The notes below the pieces were generated by a model. It did not search any database, was not told the DNA's origin, and saw nothing but the letters and a program-made list of their open reading frames with translations. Made by a program: the position numbers and the translations under genes. A DNA stretch of 50,208 nt, taken from assembly GCA_003225005.1 (NCBI GenBank), contig QIAN01000157.1, positions 1-50,208 of the forward strand, read 5' to 3'. Every line of letters starts with the position of its first letter. Within the stretch, counting starts at the first letter, position 1. This stretch comes from Acidobacteriota bacterium. GTDB lineage: Bacteria > Acidobacteriota > Terriglobia > Terriglobales > Acidobacteriaceae. Below, piece after piece: positions 36,632 to 44,630 of this stretch.

Positions 36632-36649
36632 CGGCACGGACGGCTTAAC

Positions 36650-37897
36650 ATGATCAGCAGAATCCGGCAGCTGTGGATTCAGCGCAAAGCGATGGTTGTC
36701 GTCGCCCTTCTCTCGATGGGTAGCGGTGCCGTGCTCGGAGCTGTCCGGTACTCCAACCGGTTTCCTGCGATTCCCACTTTCGAGGTGAAGCGTGGTGAAT
36801 TCATCGACTCGGTCCAGTTCCGCGGTGAAGTGAAGGCGATGAAGTCGGTAACGATTTCTGCTCCCGCTGAGGCTGGTGATCTTGAGATCGTCAAGATCGC
36901 AGCCGACGGAACCCAACTGAAGCAGGGCGACACTATCGTCGAGTTTGACAAAACAAAAACCGAGCAGGAACTGGCGCAGTACCGGTCGACTCTGAAATCG
37001 GCGCAGGCAGAGATCGAACAGGCCCGGGCTCAGGCGCGGCTGAAGGAAGAAGAGGATGTAACCGTGGCGATGAAAGCCCGATACGACGTCGAAGCGGCGA
37101 AGTTGGATGCCAGCAAACAAGAGATTGTGTCGAGAATCGAAGGCGCCGAGGCGAAGTTGAAAGTGGCCGACGCCGAGCAAAAGCTGCATGAAATGGAGGA
37201 GAAGCTGAAATCCGATCGTGCGGTAAATAAGGCAACGATCGAGAGCAAAACCCAGGCCAGCAAGAAAGCGGCTTACGATGTGCAGCGGGCCGAGCGCGCG
37301 CTAACCAAGATGATATTGCGGGCGCCATTGGCGGGCATGATCAGCCTGGTACCGGTTTGGCGGCCCGAAGGCGAAGTTCCGTTTAAACCGGGAGACCGGG
37401 CTTGGCCTGGCGCACCGATGGGGGAGCTACCCGATGTTTCTTCGTTGCGAATCTCGGCGCGCGTGGATGAAACCGAGCGCGGCCGCATTGCAATAAAGCA
37501 GTTAGTCACCGCGCAACTGGATGCGATCCCCGACCGTCAGTTCACCGGCAATATCGAGCAGATCAGCACGATTGCGACCATCGATTTTTCGGCGGGCTGG
37601 CCAATCCCTAGGAATTTCAATCTCGAGATCGCGCTTGACCAGGCGGATACGCGCTTGAAGCCGGGCATGACAGCCCAGTTAACCGTGGTGGTGGACCGCG
37701 TTCCGGATGCACTCAGCATTCCCAGCGAGGCCTCGTTTCAGAAATCGGGTCAGACCGTAGCCTATGTATGGGAGGGTTCGAAATTCCAGGAGCATGCGAT
37801 CGAGATCCGCCGTAGGAGTCGCAACCGCATCCTGGTTGCGAAGGGTTTACGTGCCGGCGAACGAGTGGCATTGAAAGACCCGTCGGCGAAGGAGTGA
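36650..37897 (+). CDS. HlyD-type membrane fusion protein, second of three
   Basis: 415 residues. A membrane helix covers about 12-28 (VVVALLSMGSGAVLGAV), followed by the lipoyl half-motif LKQGDTIVEFDKTKTEQ, a coiled coil of about 110-225, and a closing LRAPLAGMISLVPVW block. Beta-barrel and membrane-proximal domains run to the end (LKPGMTAQLTVVVDRVPDAL, VALKDPSAKE). It differs clearly in sequence from its two neighbours, so it is an old paralogue rather than a recent copy. It belongs to the MacA/HlyD group and is probably part of a mixed adaptor ring. Start spacing is 18 bases from the first adaptor, and no strong ribosome site is seen. Confidence 0.9.
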   Translation: MISRIRQLWIQRKAMVVVALLSMGSGAVLGAVRYSNRFPAIPTFEVKRGEFIDSVQFRGEVKAMKSVTISAPAEAGDLEIVKIAADGTQLKQGDTIVEFDKTKTEQELAQYRSTLKSAQAEIEQARAQARLKEEEDVTVAMKARYDVEAAKLDASKQEIVSRIEGAEAKLKVADAEQKLHEMEEKLKSDRAVNKATIESKTQASKKAAYDVQRAERALTKMILRAPLAGMISLVPVWRPEGEVPFKPGDRAWPGAPMGELPDVSSLRISARVDETERGRIAIKQLVTAQLDAIPDRQFTGNIEQISTIATIDFSAGWPIPRNFNLEIALDQADTRLKPGMTAQLTVVVDRVPDALSIPSEASFQKSGQTVAYVWEGSKFQEHAIEIRRRSRNRILVAKGLRAGERVALKDPSAKE

Positions 37898-37907
37898 CCC
37901 AGTATAA

Positions 37908-39218
37908 ATGAAACACCGCCGTGCCATTACGTGGGCCGTAGTCGCAATCATTCTAATTACTGCCATCGGTATGGTGGCCGCAGCGCGTCGAGGCAGTATC
38001 ACTACTATCGACGATGAGATCCCTGTGGGAAAGGTGAAGCGAGGAGACTTGAATCTGGAGATTGACGCCACGGGCGAACTTCGCGCGAACCACACCATCA
38101 CACTTACCGCTCCTCCTGTTGGCGGTGGGGCCCTGCAAATTATCCGGTTGCTTCATACTGGCGTGCCAGTCAAGAAGGGTGACATCGTCATCGAATTCGA
38201 CCCCAGCGAACAGCGCTACAAGATGGAGCAGAGCCGTTCGGAGTTACTTCAGGCCGAGGAGGAAATCACCAAGGCCAAGGCCGATGCTGCAGTTCTGGCA
38301 GCACAGGACAAGGTGACACTGCTTAAGGACCGCTACGATGTGAGAGACGCGGAGTTGGAACTCCAGAAAAACGAACTCGTGAGCGCCATTGATGCAAAGA
38401 AAAACCAGCTCGCCCTGGAGCAGGCAAAGCGAGTTTTGGCGCAGCTTGAGCAGGATATCCAATCACATACTGCATCCGGTCAAGCCGCAATCTATCTCGC
38501 TCGGGAGAAATGGAACAAAGCGAAGCTGTCCATGGACCAGGCACAGGAGAATATCAAAAAGATGAAGGTTCCCGCCGCCATGGATGGGTTGGTCTCCATT
38601 GAAAAGAATCGCGACGCGAATGGGGGATTCTTTTTCGAGGGGATGTCTCTGCCCGACTATCGCGAAGGGGACCAGGTAACGGCGGGCAGTGGTGTTGCGG
38701 AGGTGATCGACGCTCGGGAGATGGAACTGGTATCTAAAGTCAATGAACACGACCGAAGTAACGTTAGAGTAGGGCAATCCGTAAGGGTTGAGTTCGATGC
38801 ATCCCCTGGTCAACTATTCCACGGAACGGTCAAGACTGTAGGTGGAATGGCAGTGCGTCAATTCTGGGATCAGAATAACGGAGGCAAGTTCGACGTCTCC
38901 ATCGAACTCTCCAACAGTGATTCACGCCTTCGCCCCGGCCTCACTGCTCAGATCGCGATTCTGGGGGATGAAAGAAAGAATATTCTTTACTTGCCCAGGC
39001 AGGCGTTGTTCTTGAAGGATGGAAAGCGCGTCGTTTACGTGAAGAGCGGCAATGGATTTGAGCAACGCGACGTCACGATTCAAAGTGAAAGCGAGAGCCG
39101 CGCAGCCGTCGAAGGGCTCACTGCCGGGGCCGAGATCGCTTTAGTCGACCCGACGGCGCCGCGAAGATCGGGCATCTCGGGCGGTTCCTCACCCGGCATA
39201 GGCGGGGTAACGCCTTGA
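37908..39218 (+). CDS. HlyD-type membrane fusion protein, third of three
   Basis: 436 residues. Membrane helix at about 5-26, a lipoyl half-motif GVPVKKGDIVIEFDPSEQRY near 85-104, a long coil at about 105-215, the second half VPAAMDGLVSIEKNRDANGG, and a barrel with GLTAQIAILGDERKNILYLP. It is closest in plan to MacA-type adaptors that work with FtsX-like ABC permeases. Its stop TGA at 39216-39218 overlaps the ATG of the permease gene by one base, indicating translational coupling with the permease. It has a longer Gly/Ser-rich tail than the others (SGISGGSSPGIGG). Confidence 0.9.
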   Translation: MKHRRAITWAVVAIILITAIGMVAAARRGSITTIDDEIPVGKVKRGDLNLEIDATGELRANHTITLTAPPVGGGALQIIRLLHTGVPVKKGDIVIEFDPSEQRYKMEQSRSELLQAEEEITKAKADAAVLAAQDKVTLLKDRYDVRDAELELQKNELVSAIDAKKNQLALEQAKRVLAQLEQDIQSHTASGQAAIYLAREKWNKAKLSMDQAQENIKKMKVPAAMDGLVSIEKNRDANGGFFFEGMSLPDYREGDQVTAGSGVAEVIDAREMELVSKVNEHDRSNVRVGQSVRVEFDASPGQLFHGTVKTVGGMAVRQFWDQNNGGKFDVSIELSNSDSRLRPGLTAQIAILGDERKNILYLPRQALFLKDGKRVVYVKSGNGFEQRDVTIQSESESRAAVEGLTAGAEIALVDPTAPRRSGISGGSSPGIGGVTP

Positions 39219-40510
39219 TGTCAACCGTGATCTCAACCACTCCCCGACGTGTGCTGCACATTCACGAACAGTGGATTCCAGATTTGCGCCTGGGGCTGCA
39301 GAACCTTCTGCTGCACCGGCTTCGCTCACTACTCACAATGTTGGGCATGATTTTCGGCGTTGCGGCGGTCGTGTCCATGCTTTCCATTGGCGCCGGCGCA
39401 CGCCAGAAGGTGATGGCTCTGATCGAGCAGATGGGGGTCCGCAACCTTATTGTGGAAGCGAAGGAAACCACCGAGTGGCAAGCCCATCAGAAGATCCGCA
39501 AGATCTCGCCCGGACTTACGTTCCAGGACTACCGGACGATTCGCGATGACGTGAGTGACATCGTGGTTTCGACTCCCCGCAAGCGGTTGACGGCCTCAAG
39601 AACCATTCCAAAATCTCAGCAGGATGCGCCTTCGGTTTACGGAGTCAACCCCATTTACACGCAGATCGCAGGACTTCAAGTGCTGGAAGGCAGGTTTTTC
39701 GATCAAGGCGACGAGAATCGTGGTGCGCCAGTCTGTGTGCTGGGAGCCGCTGCCAAGTCGAGCTTGTTCGGAGCTTCGAATCCGATCGACCAGTACGTCA
39801 AGGTTAACGAACAGTGGTTTCGCGTAATTGGAGTGGCTAGCCCTCAGCTCAGCTCGCAGACGGAAGTGGCGGGAGTACCGACTCAGGACATCAACAACAT
39901 CATCTATGTTCCTCTGAATGCCGCAATTCTTCGAATGGAAGACAGTTACAGCGATGTGCGAGATGAAATCGACGGCATTTATCTCACCTTGCGGGAGAAA
40001 GCTGACATGCCTGCGGCTGCGCAAGTGGTGCGGGCCATTCTGGATTCGTCCCATCACGCTGCGGGCGATTTCAGTGTGATCGTTCCCGCCGAACTGCTTG
40101 CCGAACAAAGGCGCACAGAACGCCTGTTCAATGCCGTGATGGTTGCAATCGCTTCCATCTCCCTGCTGGTGGGTGGCATTGGGATCATGAATATCATGCT
40201 GGCCAGTATCTTGGAACGCACACGAGAGATTGGTGTGCGCCGCGCGGTGGGCGCTCGGCAGTCGGACATCGTTCGCCAATTTGTGGTTGAGGCCATGATG
40301 ATCTCGTTCGTTGGCGGAAGCTTGGGCATTGTCTTTGGCTTCGTTATGTCACGCCTGATCGCCTGGCTGGCGGGATGGTCAACCATCGTGACGGCCAGTT
40401 CCATTCTTCTCGCCTTTGTCGTTTCCATCACTGTTGGACTAGTGTTTGGGATTTATCCAGCGGTCAAGGCTGCTCGTCTGGATCCAGTGGAAGCAATTCG
40501 CTACGAGTGA
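39218..40510 (+). CDS. MacB/FtsX-type ABC transporter permease
   Basis: 430 residues from the ATG at 39218. It has the usual four helices: one near 38-58 (LTMLGMIFGVAAVVSMLSIG) before a periplasmic MacB_PCD domain of about 240 residues, and three at the C-terminus (SLLVGGIGIMNIMLA, FVGGSLGIVFGFVMSRLIAW, LLAFVVSITVGLVFGIYPA). The coupling loop RTREIGVRRAVGAR and the final RLDPVEAIRYE are standard for the family. No nucleotide-binding domain is present, either here or elsewhere in the operon. It needs an ATPase encoded elsewhere to act as a mechanotransmission pump with the adaptors and TolC. Confidence 0.93.
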   Translation: MSTVISTTPRRVLHIHEQWIPDLRLGLQNLLLHRLRSLLTMLGMIFGVAAVVSMLSIGAGARQKVMALIEQMGVRNLIVEAKETTEWQAHQKIRKISPGLTFQDYRTIRDDVSDIVVSTPRKRLTASRTIPKSQQDAPSVYGVNPIYTQIAGLQVLEGRFFDQGDENRGAPVCVLGAAAKSSLFGASNPIDQYVKVNEQWFRVIGVASPQLSSQTEVAGVPTQDINNIIYVPLNAAILRMEDSYSDVRDEIDGIYLTLREKADMPAAAQVVRAILDSSHHAAGDFSVIVPAELLAEQRRTERLFNAVMVAIASISLLVGGIGIMNIMLASILERTREIGVRRAVGARQSDIVRQFVVEAMMISFVGGSLGIVFGFVMSRLIAWLAGWSTIVTASSILLAFVVSITVGLVFGIYPAVKAARLDPVEAIRYE

Positions 40511-40593
40511 AAGACAGACGGAATGCAACGAGAATGTAGTCGCCTCGCTCTTTCAGCACTACTTTGCTTACCGACAAGACTTTGGAGGTGGAG

Positions 40594-42258
40594 ATGAAAC
40601 TTTATCGTCTGGGGATTCCCTGGTTGTTCTTGATGCTGGCCTTACTGGCGAAAGCACAGAATCGCGAGAATTATGGCGGGTTGCTCACGCAGCAGGTGTC
40701 CTCGGGCAAGCTGCCGTCGCCACAACACTTGCAAGACCACGTGGACGACGGCAAGCTGCGTCTCGGTGTGCGCGACGCCGTTCTCCTGACGCTCGAAAAT
40801 AACAGCAATGTGCGGATTCAGGAGGCGCAGGTAGAAGCCGATAAGTTCGCGCTGTTGCGCACATACCAGCCCTTCGATCCTGCGCTGCAGAGCATCTTCA
40901 ATCTGAATCGGTTTTCCTCTCCGGGGTTCAGCCAACTTCAAGGAGTGGGAGTTTCGGGCACCGCTGCCCTCAATTCGTTGACTCAGGCCGGCCAAATCAA
41001 CTACACGCAGACCTTCTACACTGGCACGAACATCGTTGTGGGTCTCGGTACTACCAGGAATTCGACCAACAGTTCGTTCTACTATTTCAATCCGTATTAC
41101 AACACCACGCTGAATTTACAGTTCACCCAGCCGCTGCTTCGTAATGCCTGGCGGTTTGCCAACGAGGCCCCCTTAATCATCGCACGTCGCACTCTGCAGC
41201 AGTCGCGGGCCAGCTTTGGAGCCCAGGTGAGTGATGCGATCTTGCAAGCCGTCAGCCAGTACTGGACCGTGGTGCAGGCTCGCGGCAATCTGGATGTCGC
41301 GCGGAAATCACTGGAGGCAGCCGACGCGAGCTATCAGCGCGACAAACGAGCTCTGGAATTGGGGGCTCTGCCACCACTCAACATTTACCGCTCCGAATCT
41401 GAAGTTGCATCGCGCCGCGTACAGATGATCCAGGCTGAATACACTCTGAAGCAGGCGGAAGAAGCGTTGCGCCTGACCATCGGCGCAGACCAAGATCCTT
41501 ATTTTCGCGCGCTCGACCTGGATTTGACGGAAAAACCGGAACCAGAGGGCGCACTATGGAGCATCGACGCTGGAACCGCGCTGCAAGTGGCACTCAAACA
41601 GCGGCCGGAAGTTGAAGCCGTACGTGATGCGCTGGCCAATGACGACACCAGCATTCGAATCGCGCACAATCATCTCAAGCCCGATCTTTCTCTGACTGGT
41701 CTTTACCAAAGTAATGGACTGGGCGGCAATCAGTACAACCTTAATATCAACCAGACTACCGGACAAGTTACGTCCCAACTGATCTCTCGGGGAGGACTGG
41801 CCTCGTCTTTCCATCAGCTTCTTGCTTTCGGTTATCCCGGATATGGTGGGACCTTGACTTTGAATCTTCCGGTGAAGAATCGAGCAGCCCAAGCTGATCT
41901 GGGCAGTGCTTTAGTGTCGCGGCATCAGGATCTTTACTCTGCTCAGCAAGTTCGTGAGCGGATCACACGGGAAGTAACGGATGCGGTCCATCAACTGGAG
42001 GAAGCGAAGATCACCCTGGCGGCAGGAAAAACGTCGTTGGATCTCGCACAAAAAGATCTCGCAGCCGAGCAGCGCAAATACGAACTCGGCTCGGAGCCCA
42101 TTTTCTTCGTCCTCAACGCCCAGACGGGCCTGGCGCAGGCCGAGTTGAACTTGTTGCAGGCGCAGGTTAGTTATCAGGTTGCTCGTGCAGCCGTCGATCA
42201 CGCCACAGGTAGCCTGTTAGAACCTTATGGCTTGCAAATCGCGAAGCTGACGAAATGA
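40594..42258 (+). CDS. TolC-family outer-membrane channel protein
   Basis: 554 residues from the ATG at 40594, after GGAGGTGG. A signal is at about 1-20 (LGIPWLFLMLALLAKAQ). The body has two OEP domains: LGVRDAVLLTLENNSNVRIQ opens the first and YWTVVQARGNLDVARKSLEA its coiled hairpin, while the second ends with KYELGSEPIFFVLNAQTGLA and TGSLLEPYGLQIAKL. Such proteins form trimeric barrels with a periplasmic tunnel. It closes the exporter operon, 83 bases after the permease. Confidence 0.92.
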   Translation: MKLYRLGIPWLFLMLALLAKAQNRENYGGLLTQQVSSGKLPSPQHLQDHVDDGKLRLGVRDAVLLTLENNSNVRIQEAQVEADKFALLRTYQPFDPALQSIFNLNRFSSPGFSQLQGVGVSGTAALNSLTQAGQINYTQTFYTGTNIVVGLGTTRNSTNSSFYYFNPYYNTTLNLQFTQPLLRNAWRFANEAPLIIARRTLQQSRASFGAQVSDAILQAVSQYWTVVQARGNLDVARKSLEAADASYQRDKRALELGALPPLNIYRSESEVASRRVQMIQAEYTLKQAEEALRLTIGADQDPYFRALDLDLTEKPEPEGALWSIDAGTALQVALKQRPEVEAVRDALANDDTSIRIAHNHLKPDLSLTGLYQSNGLGGNQYNLNINQTTGQVTSQLISRGGLASSFHQLLAFGYPGYGGTLTLNLPVKNRAAQADLGSALVSRHQDLYSAQQVRERITREVTDAVHQLEEAKITLAAGKTSLDLAQKDLAAEQRKYELGSEPIFFVLNAQTGLAQAELNLLQAQVSYQVARAAVDHATGSLLEPYGLQIAKLTK

Positions 42259-42684
42259 TTGGTCGTGTCATGGTACCTAAGGAAGCGTTGCTACCACGAA
42301 GCAATTAGACGCTCGCGCCCCGCCGCCCACACTTCTGTCCGCCCCCACAACGCCTGCACGCCCCGCTGTTTACTCGTTCGTTACTATGGAGTGCAACTTT
42401 GAAACCTCCTACCTCCTATCCCGTTGATCGTTTGACGGGATCTTTGGCATCCCACAATCGTGTTTCCGGACTCAGAGATGCCTACTAAGGTCGATCAAAG
42501 AAGCTCAACACCTCGTGTTGGTCCCGCGTCATAGAACGCATTGCGGAAGCTTCGCAGGCCGGGCAATGTCCCGCTAGGAGTGAGTTTGGTCCGGGTGGGC
42601 GCTGTCGAACTCCGGGCATACTTATAGTTCAACTCAGTTCACTCTTTCGAGGCCCACCGATGTACTGTTGTATTGGTATCAACT
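42259..42684. other. Intergenic stretch after the exporter operon
   Basis: No gene is supported on either strand. Contains an inverted repeat ATCCCGT...ACGGGAT at 42418-42441 (7-bp arms, 10-base loop) that could act at the end of the operon transcript, though only three T follow. Confidence 0.45.
42418..42441 (+). terminator. Weak terminator-like hairpin after the TolC gene
   Basis: ATCCCGT at 42418-42424 pairs exactly with ACGGGAT at 42435-42441, followed by CTTTGG. It lies 160 bases after the TolC stop. The short T-run makes intrinsic termination doubtful. Confidence 0.3.
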
Positions 42685-43344
42685 TCAGGGCCGCCGGATA
42701 CGCGGACCTAGGAACCCGGTACACGTTTGCGCCGTTCTCACACACCCCCACATGCATGCGACCTGTTCACTTTGAAGCAAGTCTTTGGATCGCTTTGGTT
42801 CGCAACATGTCCATGCGCCCGGGGAGCAACGGGCCGCTCCGTATCCGCCCGACGCAGCTTGGAACTGAACTACAAGGGAGACTATCCCTTCATCTAGCCT
42901 CTTTGCCGCGGACTCTGCGGCGCTTCGCGTTTGCGCTTTGGCCGCAGCACTGACGCCCCGCTGAACTTCCTCCGCTCTGATGCGCAGAGCTCTAAACATT
43001 TGGACCCCGAAGGGCTGGTGGCGCCTTTGGTACAAACGCTCCAGCCCACCCGCTAGGAGAACGATTCCAGCGGCTGTGGAGTTCATATCGCTGAAAGGCG
43101 TCGTCCGACGCCCTGAATTGGCCCCTCCGCTTCGAGAACCCACCTGCACCGGATTGAAAGCCGCGTTCAAAGCCTCCTGCTGGTGCGCAAGGAGGGTCAG
43201 CTTAGCGTCCAGCATGCGAAAGCTGCGGAATGGTTCCCCGTTAGAGGCTTTCGGGCTGTGCGGGGTGCGTTTCGGTGCAGCGACCAAAGTCGTCGATAAA
43301 GCCGCCACCGTAAGCCATGCCATCAGACGCTTGGAGTCCATCAT
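42685..43344 (-). CDS. Secreted Ala-rich helical protein of unknown function
   Basis: About 219 residues starting at ATGATG (43344/43341), which overlaps the TGA of the amidase gene, so it is translationally coupled to it. A signal peptide (LMAWLTVAALSTTLVAAP) is followed by a helix-rich region: FRMLDAKLTLLAHQQEALNA near 40-60 and ALRIRAEEVQRGVSAAAKAQ further on, suggesting coiled helices. There is a Cys-rich tail (ARCSPGAWTCCEPKR). I do not recognise a family. The coupling makes it likely to work with the SYLF-amidase protein at the cell wall. Confidence 0.65.
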   Translation of the reverse strand: MMDSKRLMAWLTVAALSTTLVAAPKRTPHSPKASNGEPFRSFRMLDAKLTLLAHQQEALNAAFNPVQVGSRSGGANSGRRTTPFSDMNSTAAGIVLLAGGLERLYQRRHQPFGVQMFRALRIRAEEVQRGVSAAAKAQTRSAAESAAKRLDEGIVSLVVQFQAASGGYGAARCSPGAWTCCEPKRSKDLLQSEQVACMWGCVRTAQTCTGFLGPRIRRP

Positions 43345-44441
43345 CGACGTTTCGGCTTTACGCCTCCCGGTTTCCATTGAAGTTGATCCAGAACAGACCT
43401 GAAGGGAAATCGGTCGCCGGGACATCTGGTGCTGGAAATGTCACTATGTCGGACGATGTGTTGCAAGGGAATATGGTAACGGTCTTTCAGTCGGCGAACG
43501 AGTTGGATTAGGGAGGCAATCTGCTTCGCGCTCGGTCTGATCGGCCCCTTTTTTCCGGTTGGATTATCTTCGCTGCTGAAATCACCCACGACCGAAATTC
43601 CCAGGTATGAGTTGTATCCTTGCGCGTGCGCTCCCTCACACCTTTCGGGTCTGCCCGGTTGCACACGGCCGTTGGGCATAATGAGGTAGTGATAGGCCAC
43701 ATGGTACATGCGACCGAAACACAAGATTTCGAAGCCGCGCGCCTGATGATATTTGTCGATATCGCGCCCGCTCCGGGGCACTGTATTTTCGCCCGGAATC
43801 ACCGCTGTGTGGTGAAACACGATCCCGGTAGCTGTGATCGTGTTAAAGAAAGAAACGACCGATGATAGATATTTCTCAATCATTGTTCTCGGTACTGCGT
43901 TGTGGACCGCATCCGAGGTGTCCGCGTCGCGCCGAATCATGCCGCTGGCTTCACTGCTAGAGAGCACGCCCGCCGCGCCTTCATAGGTAAGCAACTCGGC
44001 GGTCAGTTCAACCTGGGTGGTAACCGGAGTTGTACTCACGAGAGGCGCGGCCACCCGTTTCTGGCCTCCGATCTGCAATTCGCCAGACCGCAATGCCCGC
44101 ACTCCCTTGTCACTCAACACAAAAACCAGCAAATCAGTAGGATGAGCCCCCATACCATGCCCGTTGAATTTTACGAATGCAGGCCCGCTCCAGCTATCCG
44201 CTGCTTCACGGCAGCTAGCCACTCCGCCAGCGCTGACATTCACAGTTCCCCCCATGATCGATGGAATCACCACAACGCACTTCGTGCTGTTCAGGACGGC
44301 ATCGGGGACCGCATTCTGAGATTTCTTGGAAATTTCGTCCAGCACACGGGCTGCTCCCCCTATACTTAACAATGCTGCGGATTTTACATGTTTGGCTGGG
44401 TAGGCGCTCCCGATTGAGCTGGCTACCAGGGAAAGAAGCAC
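43341..44441 (-). CDS. SYLF (YSC84-like) domain fused to an N-acetylmuramoyl-L-alanine amidase domain
   Basis: 366 residues. A possible signal lies at 1-16. Residues about 25-195 match the lipid-binding SYLF/YSC84 domain (STKCVVVIPSIMGGTVNVSA, LLVFVLSDKGVRALRSGELQ). Residues about 205-350 are an amidase_2/PGRP domain with VFHHTAV (His211 zinc ligand), YHYLIMPNGRVQPGRP, GYNSYLGISVVGDF and VRHSDISSTRCPGD (His332, Cys340 zinc ligands). The zinc triad is complete, so cleavage of the muramoyl-alanine bond is expected. Joining a phospholipid-binding domain to a wall amidase is unusual and suggests targeting of the enzyme to a membrane face. It is followed by a coupled secreted protein. Confidence 0.9.
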   Translation of the reverse strand: MLLSLVASSIGSAYPAKHVKSAALLSIGGAARVLDEISKKSQNAVPDAVLNSTKCVVVIPSIMGGTVNVSAGGVASCREAADSWSGPAFVKFNGHGMGAHPTDLLVFVLSDKGVRALRSGELQIGGQKRVAAPLVSTTPVTTQVELTAELLTYEGAAGVLSSSEASGMIRRDADTSDAVHNAVPRTMIEKYLSSVVSFFNTITATGIVFHHTAVIPGENTVPRSGRDIDKYHQARGFEILCFGRMYHVAYHYLIMPNGRVQPGRPERCEGAHAQGYNSYLGISVVGDFSSEDNPTGKKGPIRPSAKQIASLIQLVRRLKDRYHIPLQHIVRHSDISSTRCPGDRFPFRSVLDQLQWKPGGVKPKRR

Positions 44442-44630
44442 GACTTTCTTCGCGCAGCGTAACAGGGGCGTTTGGTCTCCTTTGCAGCTTCGATTCCCCT
44501 GAGATTAACGCACAGGCTCGCCACGGGAGTCCAGCCAAAGGCTCGGGTCTACCAGAGGCAACGGCTTACGGAACTGACTTGACCAGAGTAGTAGATCGCT
44601 AACAGCTGTATACAAAACTATCGTGAAGGC

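Noticed and set aside
42418..42441. The hairpin after the TolC gene considered as a strong intrinsic terminator.
   Set aside because: Only three T follow the stem and it lies 160 bases past the stop, so it is kept only as a weak candidate.
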